Origin: Hymenobacter sp. BRD128
GTDB taxonomy: Bacteria > Bacteroidota > Bacteroidia > Cytophagales > Hymenobacteraceae
DNA: 64,000 nucleotides
Assembly (NCBI RefSeq): GCF_013256625.1
Contig: NZ_CP053908.1
Location: 2,604,001-2,668,000, forward strand
Direction of reading: 5' to 3'
Part shown: positions 61,464-64,000 of the stretch, one piece after another
How the letters are laid out: each line of letters opens with the position of its first letter
Numbering within the stretch: position 1 is the stretch's first letter
Position numbers and translations under genes: made by a program
Notes under the pieces: generated by a model
Told to the model about the DNA's origin: nothing
Database searches by the model: none
What the model saw: the letters and a program-made list of their open reading frames with translations, nothing else

Positions 61464-63377
61464 ATGCGCCTTGCCGGAGCCGCCCTCAACCAGATTCCCT
61501 TCGACTGGGGGCATAATATTCAGAATATCAGCGCGGCCATTGCCCAGGCCAAGGCTGAGGGCGTGGAGCTGCTGTGCCTGCCCGAGCTGTGCCTGACGGG
61601 CTACAACTGCGAAGACCTGTTTTTGAGCGACTGGCTACCGGCGGCAGCGCTGGAGCATTTGCAAAAAATAAGGCCGCTCACCGAGGGCATCTGCGTGGTG
61701 GTGGGGCTGCCGGTGCGGCTAGCCCACCGCACCTACAACACGGCCGCCGTGCTGCGCGACGGCCAGATTCTGGGCTTCGCGGCCAAGCAGTTTCTGGCCA
61801 ACGACGGGGTGCACTACGAGACGCGCTTCTTCGTGCCGTGGGTGGCGGGCGAAGCGACCACCGTCGAGCACAACGGCGAAAGCTGGCCGCTGGGCGACCT
61901 CACCTTTGAGCACCTGGGGGTGCGGTTTGGCTTCGAGATTTGTGAGGATGCGTGGCGGCCCGACGATGTGCGACCCGCCTGCCGGCTCGTGGGCAAGGTG
62001 GAGTTGATACTTAACCCCTCGGCTAGCCACTTCGCGATGAGCAAGACTGACCTGCGCTACAAGCTGGTGCTCAATGCTTCGCGCAATTTTACGTGCACCT
62101 ACCTCTACGCCAACTTGCTGGGCAACGAGGCCGGGCGTATCATCTACGACGGCGAAATCCTCATTGCCCGCAACGGCCACCTGCTCAAGCGCAACCAGCT
62201 GCTGAGCTTTAAAGCGGTGGATATGGAATGGGTGGATGTGAACTTTCGGGAGCCGCTCGCAGTGGCCGACGTTATCGTGCCGCTGCCCGAGCCCGACGAG
62301 TATCGCGAGCTGAACCAAGCCATGAGCCTGGGCCTCTTCGACTACCTGCGCAAGGCGCGCAGCCGGGGCTTCGTGCTGAGCCTCAGCGGCGGAGCCGACT
62401 CGTGCTTTTGCGCGGTAGCCGTGGCCGAGATGGTGCGCCTGGGCGTGGCCGAGCTGGGCGAAGAAGAATTTAAGCGGCGCAGCGGCACGTTTGACGCGGC
62501 CAAAACGTCCGTAGTGCAGGCGGGCGCGGGCGGCGCGGCCCATCAGGCAGTGGAGCCGGCGCCCGCTAGGCCCCAGCTCAGCCCTAATCAACAGCTCGTT
62601 AATCACCTGCTTGCCTGCGCCTACCAGGGCACCGTCAATTCCTCGGATGACACGCTGACCTCCGCCAGGGAGCTAGCCGACAGCATCGGCGCCCGGTTTT
62701 TTGCCTGGACGATTGACGAGGAAGTGAGTGGCTACGTGGGCAAGATTGAGCACGCGCTGGGCCGCGAATTGACCTGGCAAACCGACGACCTGGCGCTGCA
62801 AAATATTCAGGCTAGGGTGCGCGCCCCCGGCATCTGGCTGCTGGCCAATGTGCAGAACTGCCTGCTCATCACGACCAGCAACCGCTCGGAAGCCAGCGTG
62901 GGCTACTGCACCATGGACGGCGACACGGCCGGCAGCATCTCCCCCATCGCGGGCGTCGATAAGGACTTCGTCAAGAAGTGGCTGCGCTGGGCCCAAACGG
63001 CCCTCGGCTACGAAGCGCTGCGCCACGTGAACGCCTTGCAACCCACCGCCGAGCTGCGCCCCCTGGCCGACAAGCAAACCGACGAGCGCGACCTCATGCC
63101 CTACGTGCTGCTCAACCGCATCGAGCGGCTGGCCTTCTACGACCGGCTTTCGCCGGCCGCCGTGCTGGCCCAGCTCGTGGCCGAAGAACCAGCCTACGCG
63201 CCTGAACAGCTGCGCGCCTACGTCAAGCGCTTTTACCAACTCTGGAGCCGCAACCAGTGGAAGCGCGAGCGCTACGCGCCCAGCTTTCACCTCGACGACT
63301 ACAACGTGGACCCGCGCTCGTGGCTACGCTTCCCGATTCTGAGCGGCGGGTTTGCCGAGGAGCTGGCGGCGCTGTAG
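61464..63377 (+). CDS. nadE: Glutamine-dependent NAD+ synthetase
   Basis: A 637-residue enzyme. The N-terminal nitrilase-type amidase domain has PELCLTGYNCEDLFL (Glu), the Lys region AAKQFLANDGVHYE and the Cys in RFGFEICEDAWRP. The C-terminal ammonia-dependent synthetase has the SGGxDS loop LSLSGGADSCFCAVAV (~305) and TTSNRSEASVGYCTMDGD. It makes NAD from nicotinate adenine dinucleotide with glutamine as nitrogen donor. Length is normal for the bidomain form. Confidence 0.95.
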   Translation: MRLAGAALNQIPFDWGHNIQNISAAIAQAKAEGVELLCLPELCLTGYNCEDLFLSDWLPAAALEHLQKIRPLTEGICVVVGLPVRLAHRTYNTAAVLRDGQILGFAAKQFLANDGVHYETRFFVPWVAGEATTVEHNGESWPLGDLTFEHLGVRFGFEICEDAWRPDDVRPACRLVGKVELILNPSASHFAMSKTDLRYKLVLNASRNFTCTYLYANLLGNEAGRIIYDGEILIARNGHLLKRNQLLSFKAVDMEWVDVNFREPLAVADVIVPLPEPDEYRELNQAMSLGLFDYLRKARSRGFVLSLSGGADSCFCAVAVAEMVRLGVAELGEEEFKRRSGTFDAAKTSVVQAGAGGAAHQAVEPAPARPQLSPNQQLVNHLLACAYQGTVNSSDDTLTSARELADSIGARFFAWTIDEEVSGYVGKIEHALGRELTWQTDDLALQNIQARVRAPGIWLLANVQNCLLITTSNRSEASVGYCTMDGDTAGSISPIAGVDKDFVKKWLRWAQTALGYEALRHVNALQPTAELRPLADKQTDERDLMPYVLLNRIERLAFYDRLSPAAVLAQLVAEEPAYAPEQLRAYVKRFYQLWSRNQWKRERYAPSFHLDDYNVDPRSWLRFPILSGGFAEELAAL

Positions 63378-63387
63378 AGTCAAATTA

Positions 63388-63426
63388 TTGCCTTATTATT
63401 CAGCATCTTACTTAGTAATAAGGCAA
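63388..63426. terminator. Hairpin downstream of nadE
   Basis: TTGCCTTATTA pairs with TAATAAGGCAA around about 17 bases, beginning 11 bp past the nadE stop. The U-tract is short, so termination strength is uncertain. Confidence 0.55.
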
Positions 63427-63530
63427 AGTAGCGCAAGTTTTCTGAGGTGATGGCACCTAAGCTGGCGTAGCGCTAGCCCTTGCGCAGGCGCTGCGCTTGC
63501 TGATTACTGAACCCGTTGTGTTGGTGTTTT

Positions 63531-64000
63531 ATGGCCTACTGCCTGCCGCTGCCTTTTGCTCTTGAAGCGCTGCCTTGCCCTAGCCGGAGCGCGGCCGCCG
63601 ATGCTGAGCTGGTAGCGCAGCTTCAGCAGGGCAGTGAAGCTGCGTTTCGCACCTTGGTGGCGCGCTTTCAGGACCGGGTGTATAGCACCGCTTTGTCGCT
63701 GCTGCGCTCGCCCGAAGAAGCTGAAGACGTGGCCCAGGAGGTTTTCGTGGAAGTTTACCAAACTATCGCCCGGTTTAGGGACGAGTCGGCCCTTAGCACC
63801 TGGCTCTACCGGCTAGCCACGTCGCGGGCCTTGCAGCACCGTCGGCGCCTGAGTGCCAAGAAGCGTTTCGCTTTTTTTACGAGCCTGCTCGGCTTTCATA
63901 ACCAGGTGCTGCACGAGCCGCCCGACCACGCGCACCCGCAGGCGCTGCTCGAAAGTGAGCAGCAGCTCACCCTGCTGCACCAGTACATCGGGCGCCTGCC
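63531..64000 (+). CDS. RNA polymerase sigma-70 factor, ECF subfamily (3' end outside window)
   Basis: The frame from ATG 63531 stays open to the window end (about 156 residues visible). LVAQLQQGSEAAFRTLVARF and FQDRVYSTALSLLRSPEEAEDVAQEVFVEVYQTI (quoted in part: SPEEAEDVAQEVFVEVY) form region 2 of an ECF sigma factor, and FRDESALSTWLYRLATSRAL continues it. Region 4 (HTH) is just starting (LTLLHQYIGRLP). No anti-sigma gene is visible in the window. Confidence 0.9.
   Translation, partial: MAYCLPLPFALEALPCPSRSAAADAELVAQLQQGSEAAFRTLVARFQDRVYSTALSLLRSPEEAEDVAQEVFVEVYQTIARFRDESALSTWLYRLATSRALQHRRRLSAKKRFAFFTSLLGFHNQVLHEPPDHAHPQALLESEQQLTLLHQYIGRL

Overview
The window looks like a chromosomal segment of a GC-rich Bacteroidota, most likely a Hymenobacter-like member of the Cytophagales. 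The support is: a type IX secretion sorting tail (55061-56556); three tandem PorT/OMP_b-brl-type barrels; promoters of the Bacteroidota form TTG-N19/20-TAnnTTTG in front of tRNA-His and rpmH; almost no Shine-Dalgarno sequences; an IPExxxVDY gene between pyk and acpP; and heptose-LPS genes. The genus is inferred from protein style and base composition. No rRNA gene is present. I saw no CRISPR array, phage, integrase or transposase; the content is mostly housekeeping plus small lineage-specific genes.

Layout. 1-8218 is a formate/oxalate-type molybdoenzyme module: the moeA end, an AraC regulator, a frameshifted SDR, a 48-residue MFS small subunit, an OFA-family MFS transporter, a YdeP-type formate dehydrogenase-like enzyme (frameshifted), a small hypothetical gene and fdhD. 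8324-12984 holds lpxB, queD, a FecCD-type permease with its binding lipoprotein (no ATPase nearby), and hldD. 13030-15936 holds a nonsense-interrupted immunity-like gene, a C-terminal processing protease, rnpA and rpmH. 16122-26335 is mixed: M61 peptidase, lipoproteins, TlpA-like thioredoxin, PfkB kinase, tRNA-His, DEAD-box helicase, aquaporin, membrane protein, upp and a FemAB/GNAT-like protein.

26440-34487 has a large outer-membrane barrel, an MsbA-like exporter, a LapA-like membrane protein, gmhA, a YifB/ComM ATPase and pyrD. 34827-38375 is an outer-membrane block (PagL-like deacylase, three tandem barrels). 38460-47710 has an M20 dipeptidase, a remnant ORF, GNAT, plsY and a giant (~1970 aa) periplasmic or surface protein. 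47772-54895 has prmA, tpiA, a TspO-like protein, cysK, cysE, a cupin, a YheT hydrolase and rpsT. 55061-64000 has the T9SS cargo protein, pyk, IPExxxVDY, acpP, fabF, rnc, nadE and the start of an ECF sigma factor.

How genes connect: moeA, fdhD, the YdeP-like enzyme and the OFA transporter plus small subunit plausibly form one anion/formate module. hldD, gmhA, lpxB, the MsbA-like exporter and the PagL-like enzyme all concern heptose-containing lipid A/LPS. plsY, acpP and fabF supply lipids. cysE and cysK form the cysteine pathway.

Three window-wide signals stand out. First, four copies of a ~90-105 bp intergenic inverted repeat have arms that covary. Second, the palindrome GCTAGC is strongly over-represented, resembling a highly iterated palindrome. 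Third, eight single-base frameshifts, seven of them deletions in G/C runs and two of them in normally essential genes, look more like a sequence-quality signature than real gene decay.
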